5,998 nt of DNA from Muribaculaceae bacterium (GTDB lineage Bacteria; Bacteroidota; Bacteroidia; Bacteroidales; Muribaculaceae), in NCBI GenBank assembly GCA_017545095.1, contig JAFYCU010000108.1, positions 1 through 5,998 of the forward strand, read 5' to 3'. The notes under the pieces are model-generated. The model had not been told where the DNA came from. It did no database searches and saw only the letters and a list, made by a program, of their open reading frames with translations. Both the position numbers and the translations under genes were made by a program. This document shows, piece after piece, positions 5,729-5,998 of this stretch. The stretch's first letter is position 1. The number at the start of each line of letters is the position of its first letter.

Positions 5729-5896
5729 TAATTCAAGGCAACTGCCAGCAGTTGTCCCTGGCAAGCCAGTTAGGGCTGGTAAGGTATAGGCAGGGGTGGA
5801 GCGCAGCGAACCTTTAGCTCGCGACCGAATGGGAGCAAACCCCTGTGAAAGCGTGATTTATTAATCATTTAGAAGGTGTATCAAAAGTGTGGAACA
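5729..5896 (+). ncRNA. Candidate structured RNA or long 5' leader (unrecognised)
   Basis: About 170 nt downstream of the strong promoter contain successive possible helices: CAACTG/CAGTTG (5739-5754); CTGG/CCAG (5758-5769), in competition with CCAG/CTGG (5766-5779) and TGCCAG/CTGGCA (5743-5763); a long-range CAGGGGT/ACCCCTG helix (5791-5797 with 5839-5845) enclosing a 41-nt domain; and TGATT/AATCA (5854-5867). I do not recognise tmRNA, RNase P RNA, SRP RNA, tRNA or a known riboswitch core here. It could be a free RNA, a leader of a gene starting outside the window, or transcribed repeat DNA. No intrinsic terminator is seen before the window edge. Confidence 0.4.
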
Positions 5897-5998
5897 ATGA
5901 CAGAACTTGCCCGGCAGGGCAAAATCTGGGTAGCCCTGGGTCACCGCTCAGCTGTGGCCCAGGGGTTGGGGAAAGCAACCGCAACGCCTCTGGAGGAG
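5876..5998 (+). CDS. Possible partial hypothetical reading frame, open to window edge
   Basis: A frame stays open from a TAG at 5870-5872 to the last base. It has a GTG at 5876 and an ATG at 5897; from the ATG it holds 34 codons, opening MTELARQGKIWVALG. No family is recognised and no ribosome binding site is seen. The frame overlaps three hairpins with strong pairing, which speaks for structured or repeat DNA rather than protein coding. It does lie about 170 nt downstream of the strong promoter and is the only frame that could be served by it within the window. The call is tentative. Confidence 0.2.
   Translation, partial: MYQKCGTMTELARQGKIWVALGHRSAVAQGLGKATATPLEE
5907..5980. repeat. Series of three hairpins at the right edge (REP-like)
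   Basis: TTGCCC/GGGCAA with loop GGCA (5907-5922) is followed by an 11-bp stem, CCCTGGGTCAC with GTGGCCCAGGG (5934-5964, one G-T pair, 9-nt loop), and then by GGTTG/CAACC (5964-5980, sharing base 5964). The GGGC/GCCC-type arms at short spacing resemble bacterial REP/BIME repeats. That assignment is inference, since only one set is visible in this window. Confidence 0.5.

Noticed and set aside
5465..5817. Frames of 81-99 codons on both strands around the palindromes
   Set aside because: They arise because palindromic G+C-rich DNA is open on both strands; they overlap each other and the promoter and show no protein family features.
5729..5998. Known RNA classes: tmRNA, RNase P RNA, SRP RNA, cobalamin riboswitch, group II intron start
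   Set aside because: The diagnostic conserved stretches of each were looked for and not found; GTGTG at 5887-5891 resembles a group II intron 5' end but has no supporting domain sequence in the window.

Overview
The window looks like a chromosomal segment from a member of the Bacteroidota, probably a gut-type Bacteroidales (Prevotella- or Muribaculaceae-like). The grounds are the adjacent dxr-rseP pair, typical of that group; an almost ideal Bacteroidota vegetative promoter (TTG, 19 bp, TACCTTTG) at 5693-5722; and the near absence of Shine-Dalgarno sequences. The taxon below phylum level is inference.

Layout. All four recognisable genes lie on the minus strand, so in transcription order the window reads right to left. 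dxr (5252-4062) encodes DXP reductoisomerase of the MEP isoprenoid pathway. rseP (3935-2463) encodes a membrane site-2 protease. An rlmI-like gene (2401-1217) encodes a PUA-containing 23S rRNA cytosine methyltransferase. No Bacteroidota-type promoter is visible in either spacer (126 and 61 bp), so these three may form one operon. After imperfect stem-loops at 1143-1205 comes clpB (979 to beyond the left edge), the disaggregase chaperone, of which only the first 326 codons are present. It has its own upstream region carrying three helically phased copies of a quasi-palindromic motif, a good candidate for stress control.

The spacers are unusually rich in repeats. The dxr-rseP spacer is a tandem duplication that includes a copy of the 3' end of dxr; its two copies differ by exactly two 7-bp units. 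The rseP-rlmI spacer holds four 9-bp tandem units.

The right-hand 746 bases (5253-5998) contain no recognisable gene. They hold the dxr promoter region, a 31-bp-period imperfect direct repeat, a 17-bp inverted repeat with a 43-nt loop followed by a T-tract, and three near-perfect palindromes. The plus-strand promoter follows, leading into about 270 nt of hairpin-rich sequence that reaches the window edge. A short reading frame (5897 onward) is open to the edge but overlaps strong hairpins and may not be a real gene. This right-hand region is the part of the window not explained by known gene families. It could be an intergenic repeat cluster (REP-like), a structured RNA, or the leader of a mobile element beginning just outside the window.
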